In this document: piece after piece, positions 14,399-23,295 of the stretch | Layout of the letters: every line of letters starts with the position of its first letter | Numbering within the stretch: the stretch's first letter is position 1 | Origin: a bacterium | GTDB taxonomy: Bacteria > Thermotogota > Thermotogae > Mesoaciditogales > Mesoaciditogaceae | DNA: 55,367 nt | Assembly (NCBI GenBank): GCA_021800445.1 | Contig: JAJYYZ010000010.1 | Location: forward strand, 1-55,367 | Reading direction: 5' to 3' | Position numbers and translations under genes: made by a program | The notes under the pieces: generated by a model | What the model saw: the letters and a program-made list of their open reading frames with translations, nothing else | Told to the model about the DNA's origin: nothing | The model's database searches: none

Positions 14399-15493
14399 AT
14401 GGAGATGATGATCTTGACATACGTTTTCAGATCGCCTGGACGCATAAATTTAATAGGTGAACACACGGATTACAACGGAGGATACGTACTTCCGGCTGCG
14501 ATAGACAAATACACGTACCTCACCTTTGAAGAATCGGATCATTTCGAATCTCATACAAGTGATCTTGGTAAGAGTGTCGAATTTTCGATCGATGCCCGAA
14601 AAGAAAAAGATACATGGGCTAATTATGTTAAAGGCGCAATTTTTCATTTGACAAAGTACGTCAAAAAACCCATAAGGCCTTTCAAAATTGACATATCAAG
14701 CACATTACCCATAGGGGCAGGCCTTTCGAGTTCTGCCTCTTTGATGGTTGGAATAATCTACGCGATCTCCAAAATTGAAAAACTCGATCTTGACAGAGAA
14801 AGAGTATCTCAAATAGCGCACGAAGCGGAGAATGAATTTGTCGGTGTCAACTGTGGGATAATGGATCAATATGCAGTTTCCCTTGCGAAAAAAGATACTT
14901 TCATTTTGATAGATACCTTAGATGGCCATTATGAATACGTTTCTGCAATGGGATTTCCAAGGATTACGATTGTAGACTCGGCCGTTAAACACGAACTCGC
15001 AAGTAGCGGATACAACACACGCAGAAACGAATGTGCCCGTACCAGCGAGATAATCGGTATGCAATTCAGAGAAATGACAGTTGATCTTGTAGAATCGAAA
15101 AGGAAAATACTTGGAGAGAATATTTACAAAAGGGCAAAACATGTCGTTGAAGAAAATCAAAGGGTACTTGATACGATAGCGGCCATAGAAGATAAAAACT
15201 GGGAAAAAGTCGGCGATCTTGTCAAAAAATCCCACGAAAGTTTGAAAAATCTGTTTGAGGTTTCAACGGATGAGATAGACTTTCTCGTCGACAGGATAAA
15301 CGCTTTAGAAGAAGTTTACGGTGCGCGCATGATAGGTGGTGGGTTTGGAGGAAGTATAATCGTCATCTCTAAATCCGACGTCAACACACACCTAAAAGAA
15401 ATAAATGCCGCTTACAAAAAACAATTTGGTATCGAAATGAAATTTTATCCCGTTAAACTGTCAAGTGGCGTTAGAAAAATCACTCTGTCTTGA
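14399..15493 (+). CDS. galK: Galactokinase
   Basis: A GHMP kinase of about 364 residues that phosphorylates galactose at C1. The signature GRINLIGEHTDYNGG is near the N-terminus, the ATP loop PIGAGLSSSAS near residue 105, the catalytic Asp in NCGIMDQYAVS, and GGGFGG near the C-terminus. The first ATG directly follows the galT stop. Internal starts at 14405, 14408 and TTG 14414 are equally possible, and GGAG at 14401-14404 would suit the TTG best. The 3' end overlaps the convergent receptor gene by 14 nt, so there is no room for a separate terminator. Confidence 0.95.
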   Translation: MEMMILTYVFRSPGRINLIGEHTDYNGGYVLPAAIDKYTYLTFEESDHFESHTSDLGKSVEFSIDARKEKDTWANYVKGAIFHLTKYVKKPIRPFKIDISSTLPIGAGLSSSASLMVGIIYAISKIEKLDLDRERVSQIAHEAENEFVGVNCGIMDQYAVSLAKKDTFILIDTLDGHYEYVSAMGFPRITIVDSAVKHELASSGYNTRRNECARTSEIIGMQFREMTVDLVESKRKILGENIYKRAKHVVEENQRVLDTIAAIEDKNWEKVGDLVKKSHESLKNLFEVSTDEIDFLVDRINALEEVYGARMIGGGFGGSIIVISKSDVNTHLKEINAAYKKQFGIEMKFYPVKLSSGVRKITLS

Positions 15494-17792
15494 ATTTCTT
15501 TATGTCTTCATCCAAAGTTTCCGATGCTAATTCTATTTTTTTTGTCAAGTCTGAGATATCTGTCATAACATTTTTGCTTTCATCCAAACTTCTTGAGATC
15601 GAATCAAGCAACGAGATTGCTTCTTCAAGAAGTTTTATTTTTTCTTCGAAATCTTGATTGATCTGAGATCTTCGCGAATCGTTGGATTTCAAAACTTCTG
15701 ATATCTCTCCAACATCTTTTGTCCTCTGTTCGAAGGTAAGGTTGACATTTTTTACCATATCGATTATTTTCTGGCCTGAGTCGAATAAACGACCTATCGA
15801 TGCGACATCTGATTCTGTCTCTAAGGCTTTTTCGATCTTTTCCTGAAATTGCTTCGTTTCAACTTTTATTTCTTCAGATATTCTTGAAAATTCATCCGCA
15901 AATTCCTTCATCTCGGATTCCAAAAACGCATATTCGTCAGATCCAGATTTGGCCGATTTGATTGCGACATTAAGCGCCAATATCTTTGCCTGTCTGGTCA
16001 TTGATTCGAATCTTTCTGTAAGATTGAAAATGGAAGCGTAAGACGCTTTTAATTCCTCTAAATATTTGGATTTGTTAACTGTTTCGTCTTTTGCGGCGGA
16101 TAATTCCAAAACGAGATTTTCGATTTCTTTTTGTATTTTCGACAATTTTTCCAAATCATCCGGAGATCTATGCAAATCGTCAATTTTATCAATCGTGGAT
16201 CTTTCCGATTCACCGACCTTTGAAAACCTTTCGGTTATTTCTCTCAATGCTTCTGACAAAGTGCTCGCCAGATTTTTTGATTTATCTATGTCTGTTATCG
16301 CCGCTTTTATTCCCGCAGCGCTTTTATCTTCCATAAAATCAACTTTTTGAAGACCATCTTTTAAATCTGACGTCGATCGTTTGATATTGACAAGCATTTC
16401 TTTTAAATAATCGATCATCTCATGAAATGATTTTTGAAGGCTCCCAAATTCATCCTTTTTACCCGTTTCTTCGATCTTAACACTCAAATCTCCTGTCTTT
16501 ATCTTGTTGACAATATTTTCGAGATCTTTGAGATTTTTTTTGAAATCGAAGATCAAAAAGATCCCAAACACTATTACGCAAACTCCGGCCACAACTGTTA
16601 TTATGAGCGTGATCGTCGTCAAATAGTTGAAAGCGTTCGAAACAGGATCAGACGAGATCTGTAAGTTATTCAGCGCCGTTTGTGTGTTTGAATTCGCTTT
16701 GTCAAAAAGTGAAGATAACCTGATATTCAGGGAATTAAAATATCTTTGCACATCTCCCGTCAATGAATCGATCACAAGGTCTCTTTGATTTGATATTTTT
16801 TGACTGTAAATATCGACAGTTGCAGAAACAGATTGGACTTCAGATAAAATACCTCTATCTTTCATCACAAGGTCAGTCAGTTGGGATGCAAGCGAATAAT
16901 ATCTGTCCAACAAAAGATTGGCATAAAAGACGCCGGCAGGATTTAACGCTCCCATGTTCATTTCGGTTTTGAAAGATTGAATGTAAGTTTTCATCAGCAA
17001 AAGTTGGTTATCCGCAGCATTCTGAGATGATGCGAGGTATATATTTTTGAGTGCGAGTTCCATCGATGAAACCATATTTTGACCTTGATCTGTTCCAACC
17101 AATATGGCAAGATTATCAAGGAGACTTTGGGTATCGGCGATGTTAAGTTGGCTTAAAGGCAGACGGGATATTTGCGAATTCAATTTTGCCTCGATTATTT
17201 GAGATTTAGTCGCAGGTAATGAATAAAGGTCATTTGCACTTGCGGCTATGGTTGTAAAATTTGTCTCTATCGTGGCAACGAGGGTTTTGTCCGAAACCAT
17301 GAGCGCGGATATCTGACTTTCAATTTGTGCGTATTCGCTTTGAACATCTGAAAGATTCGATTGAAAAACTTTATATTGATTTTGATAATCGATGAGGGTG
17401 GCACTTTGTAAGAAGACAAGATCACCGGCATCTTTTAATTTCTTAAGATCGTAAGAAATTCCGGATGCGTCATTTGAAGCAGAAATCTGGTCAGTCATCG
17501 AAAGTGCGCCGGAAATCGATTTGTCAAAGAGATTATTTTGATTTTTAAGGATTGAAGTTGAATCGTTGGATAGACCAAATTCAAGTGTTGAAAAAGCATT
17601 TGAAATGGCAGATTTCAAATTCACGATTTGAATCGTTGAATCATACGCATTTTGCACTTCGTCGATCGAATTGTTTATTTTTGGAAGTGAATTTTGCAAT
17701 TCAAAACTCTCAACATAAACAAAAATCGCCGTAACGCCAAGAGCGATAATCATGATAATCGTAAGAAGTGCTATCTTTGATCCAACCTTCAT
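15480..17792 (-). CDS. Methyl-accepting chemotaxis-type receptor with HAMP and divergent signalling domain
   Basis: A 770-residue membrane receptor. An N-terminal membrane segment (KIALLTIIMIIALGVTAIF) is followed by about 370 extracytoplasmic, helix-rich residues. A second membrane segment (LIITVVAGVCVIVFGIFLIF), a HAMP domain ending near MIDYLKEM, and a long coiled coil come next. The hairpin tip reads ILALNVAIKSAKSG where canonical receptors have LLALNAAIEAARAG, so CheW/CheA docking may be altered. The start at 17792 is preferred over a codon 9 triplets upstream because GGGGGTC lies just before it. No chemotaxis genes are nearby. It is convergent with galK; a role in sensing sugars is only a guess. 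Confidence 0.8.
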   Translation of the reverse strand: MKVGSKIALLTIIMIIALGVTAIFVYVESFELQNSLPKINNSIDEVQNAYDSTIQIVNLKSAISNAFSTLEFGLSNDSTSILKNQNNLFDKSISGALSMTDQISASNDASGISYDLKKLKDAGDLVFLQSATLIDYQNQYKVFQSNLSDVQSEYAQIESQISALMVSDKTLVATIETNFTTIAASANDLYSLPATKSQIIEAKLNSQISRLPLSQLNIADTQSLLDNLAILVGTDQGQNMVSSMELALKNIYLASSQNAADNQLLLMKTYIQSFKTEMNMGALNPAGVFYANLLLDRYYSLASQLTDLVMKDRGILSEVQSVSATVDIYSQKISNQRDLVIDSLTGDVQRYFNSLNIRLSSLFDKANSNTQTALNNLQISSDPVSNAFNYLTTITLIITVVAGVCVIVFGIFLIFDFKKNLKDLENIVNKIKTGDLSVKIEETGKKDEFGSLQKSFHEMIDYLKEMLVNIKRSTSDLKDGLQKVDFMEDKSAAGIKAAITDIDKSKNLASTLSEALREITERFSKVGESERSTIDKIDDLHRSPDDLEKLSKIQKEIENLVLELSAAKDETVNKSKYLEELKASYASIFNLTERFESMTRQAKILALNVAIKSAKSGSDEYAFLESEMKEFADEFSRISEEIKVETKQFQEKIEKALETESDVASIGRLFDSGQKIIDMVKNVNLTFEQRTKDVGEISEVLKSNDSRRSQINQDFEEKIKLLEEAISLLDSISRSLDESKNVMTDISDLTKKIELASETLDEDIKKFKTE

Positions 17793-17830
17793 TTCCGACC
17801 CCCAACGATTCAAAGTCAAGATTTACATAT

Positions 17831-17836
17831 ATTATA
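17831..17836 (-). promoter_or_regulatory. Extended -10 promoter of the receptor gene
   Basis: On the - strand the sequence reads TGGTATAAT, a consensus TATAAT with an upstream TGn extension. No good -35 is visible, as is common for extended -10 promoters. The start codon lies about 39 nt downstream. Confidence 0.55.
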
Positions 17837-17949
17837 CCAAAATTTTGTGTAAAAATAGAATGCTAAATTATTATTGGCACATGGCAAGAAAGAGACATTA
17901 GGGGTTGGGGATTAGAGAAAAAAACAGCACGTGGCGGGTAGCCGGTAGT

Positions 17950-18047
17950 GGAAAAAGGCATCGGAGATTCTTTCCCGTCATCCCGCACTCGATGCGAGAT
18001 CGCATTAGAGTGCTTAAAGGCGATTCCTTGTCAAGCAAGGAATGACA
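17950..18047 (+). repeat. Two-hairpin dispersed element, copy 1
   Basis: About 98 bp with a conserved 78-bp part (17950-18027, three mismatches to the inverse copy at 23099-23196) and a terminal hairpin. The terminal stem is ATTCCTTG/CAAGGAAT (18023-18030 and 18036-18043). A first hairpin, CCCGCA/TGCGAG, has one mismatch here. It lies in the gap between the receptor and the next gene. The rest of that gap (17793-18079) has an A/T-rich promoter side and G-rich low-complexity sequence without a gene. Confidence 0.75.
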
Positions 18048-18079
18048 GACGTGATTGCAAATTTAAATTTTTTGGTGTA

Positions 18080-18559
18080 TCAAAACCTTATCTCAGCGCC
18101 TATCGCACCGGACATATCAGGGCCAAGATGTGGTGGTGCGTAATAAAATTGGTCGCCTATCTCACCGTAAACTCTTATCAAATAAGGGAAAGAAAGCAAT
18201 ACATCCGTGCCAAAATGTACATACCCATAACTTTGGAAATCACTCGCGGACAATTGACCGCCGTTAAAAATAACGGTTGGACTGAAACCGACATACAAAT
18301 CGAGTATATCAACGGGAATTACCAAGTTAAAGTACGTGTAAACGCCTATCCAATCGAGAGGATTAGGATCTGACTGAGACAATTGTGCGACAAGATCGAC
18401 CGAGTAGAAATCCGTGATAGAATAAACTGTTACTCTTCCTTCAAAGAAAGATTGGTCAACACTCCCAAACTCTTTTGAAACTCCGCCACCGATCCATACT
18501 CCAAAAGAAACAGCAGAAAAGACAGAAATACAAAAGATGATGAAAATTATCTTACGCAT
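18080..18559 (-). CDS. Small exported protein, probably beta-barrel-like envelope protein
   Basis: A 159-residue protein I do not recognise. It has a signal peptide (MRKIIFIIFCISVFSAVSFG), then alternating hydrophobic and polar residues with many Gly, Tyr and Phe, and ends in EIRF with a terminal Phe. That pattern resembles small outer-membrane beta-barrels or toga-associated proteins. A strong GAGAGAGGTGG lies before the ATG. It is the last gene of the - strand run that starts with the DUF368 gene and is 21 nt from the beta-propeller gene, so the two may be co-expressed. Confidence 0.6.
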   Translation of the reverse strand: MRKIIFIIFCISVFSAVSFGVWIGGGVSKEFGSVDQSFFEGRVTVYSITDFYSVDLVAQLSQSDPNPLDWIGVYTYFNLVIPVDILDLYVGFSPTVIFNGGQLSASDFQSYGYVHFGTDVLLSFPYLIRVYGEIGDQFYYAPPHLGPDMSGAIGAEIRF

Positions 18560-18580
18560 ATTCCACCTCTCTCATAATTT

Positions 18581-19559
18581 TCATTCTATTCCGGTCGCAA
18601 CCATAATTGGAAGTACGTTTCCATTTATAACTTTAACATCACCGCTGTTGTTATCCGCAACATAGACCATATGTGTTTTAGGATTAACGCTAACATACCA
18701 GGGACCTGATCCGGCAGGAATCACCGATACAATCTGATTTATATAACCATTTATAACGTTTAGAGCATTTTCATTTGGAGAGGTAACATAAATCATGTTG
18801 GAAGATGAATCTACCGCGATATCCCATGGAATTCCGTTAAGTTGTATCGTTGCCACAATTTGATTTGTTTTCCCATTTATAACATTGACAGAAGCGCTCC
18901 CGAAGTTTGCCACATACACCATATCCGCCTTTGAATTTATCGCGATTCCGGAAGGTTGATTGCCGACATCCAAAGTGTTTACAACATGGTTTGTTTTTCC
19001 GTCTATGATGTTTAAGGTATTGTCATACCAGTTAGCGACGTATATCGTGTCAGTATCGGAATTCACTCCAATGGCATCAGGCCCTTTACCAACCGATATC
19101 GTCGATACGATTTGATTTGTACTTCCATCTATTACACTTACATCATTGTTGCCTTGATTGGTAACGTATATCATGTTTGTGGAAGAATTGACACCAATGG
19201 CATTCGGTCCCATTCCGACATTTACAACAGAGACTATTTGGCCTGATTTATTCACCACGTCTATGTTGCTGTTGCCCAAATTGTAATTGACGGCGACATA
19301 AATAACGCCTGTTTTCGAATTGATACCCATGCTCATAGGAGAACTTCGAACGGATATAACTTTCACAATTTGATTTGTTTTTTCATTTATGACGCTTAAA
19401 GTGTCGTTTGAAGAATTCGCAACATATACTATTTCGGTAGAAGGATCAAAACAAATTGCAGAAAGTCTTCCGCCAACTTGTATGGATTGAACCGAAGGTG
19501 AACGGAGATAGAATAAAGTTAAGACCCATGACGATTGCCAAAAATATCAGGATCTTCAT
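18581..19559 (-). pseudogene. Exported YVTN-type beta-propeller protein with an apparent frameshift after the signal peptide
   Basis: From the ATG at 19559, with AAAGGAG upstream, the frame encodes a signal peptide (MKILIFLAIVMGLNFILS...) but stops after 37 codons. A second frame takes over near position 19489 (SVQSIQVGG...) and runs to 18581 as about six to seven blade repeats of the form INSKTDMVYVAN...VINGKTNQIV. The ribosome binding site and the clean signal-peptide/mature join show this was one gene. The shift is not at a long homopolymer. An in-frame ATG at 19366 gives a 261-residue product without a signal peptide and lacking the first blade. It may be a true pseudogene, a phase-variable gene or a sequencing error. 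YVTN proteins are generally cell-surface proteins of unclear ligand. Confidence 0.75.
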
Positions 19560-19567
19560 TATTCAGA

Positions 19568-20023
19568 TTATCTCCTTTCCCTCGAATCCACAATTATGGT
19601 AACGGGTCCATCGTTGAGAATGTAAACTTGCATGTAAGTTTGGAAAATTCCGCGTTCAACTTTTATAGACGGATATGATTTTGAAATGTCATCGCAGAAT
19701 TTTTCATACGTCTGCCTTGCCGCCTCCGCAGGTGCCGCATCTGAGAAAGAAGGACGTCTTCCGTGGCTTGCGTCTCCGAAAAGTGTGAATTGTGATATGA
19801 CAAGTAAATCACCATTTACATCAAGAAGTGATCTGTTCATTTTCTGGTTTTCATCCTCAAAAATTCTCAGATTGGGTATTTTATCTTCCATCCATTTAAG
19901 ATCTTCCGCCGTATCATCTTTACCTATTCCGATTAAAAGCAAAATGCCCGCTTTTATCTTTCCGGCAACTTTTCCGTCAACTTTGACTTCGGCTTCTTTA
20001 ACTCTTTGGACTACCGCTTTCAA
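19568..20023 (-). CDS. dtd: D-aminoacyl-tRNA deacylase
   Basis: A 151-residue cytoplasmic enzyme that removes D-amino acids (and Gly from tRNA-Ala) from mischarged tRNA. The two cross-subunit motifs are intact: SQFTL at 77-81 and GPVT at 139-142. Length matches the family. The start overlaps the end of the rel gene by 26 nt, so the two are translationally coupled, a common pairing in bacteria. Confidence 0.96.
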   Translation of the reverse strand: MKAVVQRVKEAEVKVDGKVAGKIKAGILLLIGIGKDDTAEDLKWMEDKIPNLRIFEDENQKMNRSLLDVNGDLLVISQFTLFGDASHGRRPSFSDAAPAEAARQTYEKFCDDISKSYPSIKVERGIFQTYMQVYILNDGPVTIIVDSRERR

Positions 20024-22148
20024 AATTGTTTCCTCTCTCTCTGTAAACCTTTTTTATGCCTTTTTCCTTTTTTAGGTGGCTTATAAGATCGTTCAACTGA
20101 TCGAGGTTGACAACGTTAACTCTTACCGATATGTGTGCAATTCTCAAATCGTCCACCCACGAGACGACGCTGGCTATTTGAACATGTTTTTCGTGTATTC
20201 TATTCATTATATCACTGAGTAATCCATCTTTATCATCCCCTTCGAGTCCTATGTTGGCTCCGAAGAGTTCGTTGGAATTCCCCCATGAAACCCTTACGAG
20301 TTTGTTTCTGTCGACATTTCTTAAATTTGAGCAATCCGTCGTGTGAATGCTGACTCCGTTTTTGGTGACAAATCCAACTATATGATCGCCCGGTACTGGG
20401 TTGCAACACTTTGCAAATCTTACTTCTATTCCCTTTAAATCATCAACGACTATCTCGGTACCCTCCGGTTCCGAAAATTCATGTTGAAATTCCGGTTTAA
20501 CAATCTGGCCAAGGAATTTTTCTATTTGATATATTTTAACGGCTCCAGAACCAAGTCTCAATTCAAGTTCGTCTTCTTTTTCTATATTCCTGTCTTTAAG
20601 ATAATTTTTGACTTCTTGCCGACCGAGAATTTCTTCCACAGAAAGATGATATTTTTTGGAAAGATCCCTTAACATTTCCTTCCCTTTTTCCATGTATTCA
20701 TTTGCAAATTTGTCTCTGAGAAATTTTTTTATCTTTGCCCTTGTGTGCACGCTATGCGCAAATTTAAGCCATGTTGGATTGGGACCCTCGTTGTTTTTGT
20801 CGACTATGATTTGAACTCTGTCCCCGTCTTTAAGTTGATATCCCATTGGAACAAGTCTGCCATTTATAGATGCCCCGGCATAATGATTTCCAACATCTGT
20901 GTGGATAGAATAAGCGAAATCTATCGGCGTTGATCCTTTGGTAAGATGTTTCACCTCACCCGTCGGAGTGAATACAAAAACTTCGTCAAGACTTAACTCC
21001 GTTGCCATTTCATTCCAGCCGGCAAGCCCTTTTGAATAATCCTTTTGCCATTCCATGAGTTGATCTATGAATTCGCTTTTCTCAACTTTTCCTTCTTTGT
21101 ATTTCCAGTGCGCTGCCATTCCGTATTCAGCCTCATGATTCATTTGTTCGTCTTTGATTTGGACTTCAAGAAATTCTCCCCTGTCAGTTATGACCGTGTT
21201 ATGAAGTGCTCTGTATCCATTCGACTTCGGCGCGGCTATGTAATCTTTAAATCTGCCCGGCACGGGAGTCCAGAGGCTGTGAATCGCGCCGAGTGCTTCG
21301 TAGCACATGGGTATGTTTTTAACTATGACTCTTATCGCAAAAAGGTCGTATATCTCGTCAAAAGATTTGTTTTTTTCTTTCATTTTCATCCATATGCTGT
21401 AAAAATGCTTTGCCCTTCCGCTTATCTCCGTGAATTCTATTCCGTTTTGTTTCAAAAGATTGGCAATCTCAGATTTGTAGTACCCTATTTCCTGACTACG
21501 TTCCTGAATTTTTTTATCCACAAGTTTTTTTACCTCTATGTACTCTTGAGGATAAAGTTGCTTAAATGAGAGATCCTCCAATTCCCTTTTCATCGTGTAT
21601 ATGCCAAGTCTGTTTGCAATCGGAGCGTAAACTTCGAGAGTTTGTTTAGCCTTTTCTTTTCTCTTTTCCTCGTCGGCAAAGCCTTCTACCGTTCTCATGT
21701 TGTGCAACCTGTCAGCCAATTTTATCAAAACAACGCGTATATCCTGTGCCATTGCGAAGATCATCTTACGTATAGTCTCTATCTCTGAAAATTTTATATC
21801 TTCATTTTCAAGCGTTTTTATCTTCGTCAGGCCATTGACCATTGTGGCTATTTCATGGTCAAACTGTTTTTCTATCTCTTCAATTGGGACTTTTGTGTCT
21901 TCTGCAACATCATGAAGCAATGCCGTGCAGATGGAAGGCACATCCATTCCCATATCTGCGACTATCTTTGCAACCTGAACCGGATGAGAGATGTAAGGCT
22001 CTCCGGAAGCCCTTGATTGGCTTTGATGTGCCGCTTTTGCGAATTCATACGCATGCCTGACTATTTCGGCCGATTCTTCCGAATAATCTTTTTTTACCCT
22101 TTCAATGATCTCATTCATCACGGTTTTGTAATTTTCATCCATTTCCAT
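19998..22148 (-). CDS. rel: Bifunctional (p)ppGpp synthetase/hydrolase (Rel/SpoT type)
   Basis: A 716-residue long RSH enzyme controlling the stringent response. The HD hydrolase domain is intact (H55 in YISHP, H79-D80 in LLHDVAEDT), followed by the synthetase domain with YDLFAIRVIV and RFKDYIAAPKSNGYRALHNT. A TGS domain (VFVFTPTGEVKHL, about 390-450), a helical/zinc-finger region with RFAKCCNPVPGD, and a C-terminal ACT domain follow. Both activities are therefore likely. AGAAGG precedes the ATG at 22148. The start overlaps the DUF368 gene by 14 nt. Confidence 0.95.
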   Translation of the reverse strand: MEMDENYKTVMNEIIERVKKDYSEESAEIVRHAYEFAKAAHQSQSRASGEPYISHPVQVAKIVADMGMDVPSICTALLHDVAEDTKVPIEEIEKQFDHEIATMVNGLTKIKTLENEDIKFSEIETIRKMIFAMAQDIRVVLIKLADRLHNMRTVEGFADEEKRKEKAKQTLEVYAPIANRLGIYTMKRELEDLSFKQLYPQEYIEVKKLVDKKIQERSQEIGYYKSEIANLLKQNGIEFTEISGRAKHFYSIWMKMKEKNKSFDEIYDLFAIRVIVKNIPMCYEALGAIHSLWTPVPGRFKDYIAAPKSNGYRALHNTVITDRGEFLEVQIKDEQMNHEAEYGMAAHWKYKEGKVEKSEFIDQLMEWQKDYSKGLAGWNEMATELSLDEVFVFTPTGEVKHLTKGSTPIDFAYSIHTDVGNHYAGASINGRLVPMGYQLKDGDRVQIIVDKNNEGPNPTWLKFAHSVHTRAKIKKFLRDKFANEYMEKGKEMLRDLSKKYHLSVEEILGRQEVKNYLKDRNIEKEDELELRLGSGAVKIYQIEKFLGQIVKPEFQHEFSEPEGTEIVVDDLKGIEVRFAKCCNPVPGDHIVGFVTKNGVSIHTTDCSNLRNVDRNKLVRVSWGNSNELFGANIGLEGDDKDGLLSDIMNRIHEKHVQIASVVSWVDDLRIAHISVRVNVVNLDQLNDLISHLKKEKGIKKVYRERGNNFESGSPKS

Positions 22149-22986
22149 GCTTTACCTTCTTTGAAGAAATCTTTTCAAAGTAAAAAGAGATCAAAAAACC
22201 TCCTGCAACCAAGATCATAAAAAGTATAACACGAGACAGATCGTAAGTATGTCTTGTGAATGGCCAAATTGAAGTTATCGAGGCCATCATAAGGCCTATT
22301 ATAAAAGCGTAAGTTTGAGAACGGTAATTTTTCAAAAGACTTCCGATTATTCTGACGAAAGCAAAAAAGCCTATCAAAAATCCGGATAAAAAGATCAAAA
22401 GCGTTGTAAAATCAAGAATTTTCACGGCATTCAAAAGATGCCTGTAATTCCCAAGCAAAAGTAACATTATCGTGTCTCCGATGGCTGGCAGTGAAGTTGA
22501 AACGATCAATCCAGATATGAAATCAAGTATCTTCGAGCCGAAGATAGTCGCAAAAAATCTTAAATTGCTTATCTTAAAGCCAAACAAAAGTGGAATCACA
22601 ACAACTGCGATACCCAAGAAAAACCATAAAAATTCCGAAAATCCCTTTTTCTTTATCTCGACGTAAAGCAGATAAACAGAACCCAAAATAAGGCCTATAA
22701 AAACGGCATTTATTTCAAACGCAAATTTCATAAGCAGACTTAAAATGAAATAAGCGGTAAAAAATATGGCCGGCCCTATACCTATGATCAAAAACAGAAG
22801 TAATTTTATATCGTGACTTGTAAGTGTCTTTGGGGCGGAAAACAATTTATTCAACGTAAGCATCAACGGTTCATAAACCCCCAAAATTATCGCCATAACA
22901 GGCCAACTTGTTCCCGGAAGCACCATCGAAACACCCATCAAAATACCACTTAAGATCATTTTGAAATAAAATGCGGGTTTTTCCAA
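22135..22986 (-). CDS. DUF368 membrane protein (putative undecaprenyl-phosphate translocase)
   Basis: A 283-residue protein with about eight to nine membrane segments. The family signature near the N-terminus reads GVSMVLPGTSWPVMAIILGVYE, where most relatives have PGVSGGT. A second, similar half-repeat (STSLPAIGDTIMLLLLGNY) lies in the C-terminal half. DUF368 proteins such as PopT have been reported to recycle undecaprenyl phosphate. Here the SGGT is replaced by TSWP, so assignment to that activity is cautious. It is the first gene of the rel-dtd run; its 5' side is the repeat-rich gap 22987-23295. Confidence 0.75.
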   Translation of the reverse strand: MEKPAFYFKMILSGILMGVSMVLPGTSWPVMAIILGVYEPLMLTLNKLFSAPKTLTSHDIKLLLFLIIGIGPAIFFTAYFILSLLMKFAFEINAVFIGLILGSVYLLYVEIKKKGFSEFLWFFLGIAVVVIPLLFGFKISNLRFFATIFGSKILDFISGLIVSTSLPAIGDTIMLLLLGNYRHLLNAVKILDFTTLLIFLSGFLIGFFAFVRIIGSLLKNYRSQTYAFIIGLMMASITSIWPFTRHTYDLSRVILFMILVAGGFLISFYFEKISSKKVKHGNG

Positions 22987-23098
22987 TCATTTCCTCCATC
23001 TGTCACTGTTCTGTTTTCCCCATAGGCTATTTGCTATATGTGATGTTCCATGTGTTATGTGCTTTTTGCGCATCAGCTCTAACATTCGCAATCAGTCC

Positions 23099-23196
23099 GT
23101 CATTCCGGTCGAAGAACCGGAATCGCCTTTAAGCACTCTAATGCGATCCCGCATCAAGTGCGGGATGACGGGAAAGAATCTCCAATGCCTTTTTCC
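23099..23196 (-). repeat. Two-hairpin dispersed element, copy 2 (inverted)
   Basis: The reverse complement of this stretch matches 17950-18047. The first hairpin is a perfect CCCGCA/TGCGGG here. The terminal stem is ATTCCGGT/ACCGGAAT (23102-23109 and 23116-23123), in which three stem positions differ from copy 1 on both arms while pairing is kept. Confidence 0.75.
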
Positions 23197-23236
23197 GCCA
23201 TGCGCTATATGCTATATGCCATATGCCATGCGCTAT
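23196..23236 (-). repeat. Degenerate heptamer tandem array (TRGCNNA, read on - strand)
   Basis: About six consecutive 7-bp units such as ATATGCC, CTATATG and CCATGCG on the + strand; read on the - strand they are TRGCNNA. The same unit type recurs at 29475-29548, 30953-30997 and 35211-35277. Confidence 0.7.
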
Positions 23237-23295
23237 TTTTCATTCTTATGATATCATATATTTGTACTCAAAGAATTTTAAAAAGGAGAATCTCG

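Larger units (their letters stand above)
22987..23295. other. Repeat-filled intergenic region between divergent genes
   Basis: No gene is seen. It holds a weak, decayed heptamer tract (23021-23062), the second copy of the two-hairpin element (23099-23196) and a clear heptamer array (23196-23236). An AT-rich stretch with the palindrome TATGATATCATA precedes the glycosyltransferase ribosome binding site AAAAAGGAG and may contain its promoter. Confidence 0.7.

Noticed and set aside
17948-18373. A + strand reading frame of 141 codons
   Set aside because: It starts inside the two-hairpin repeat and runs antisense to the exported-protein gene, which has a signal peptide and a strong ribosome binding site.
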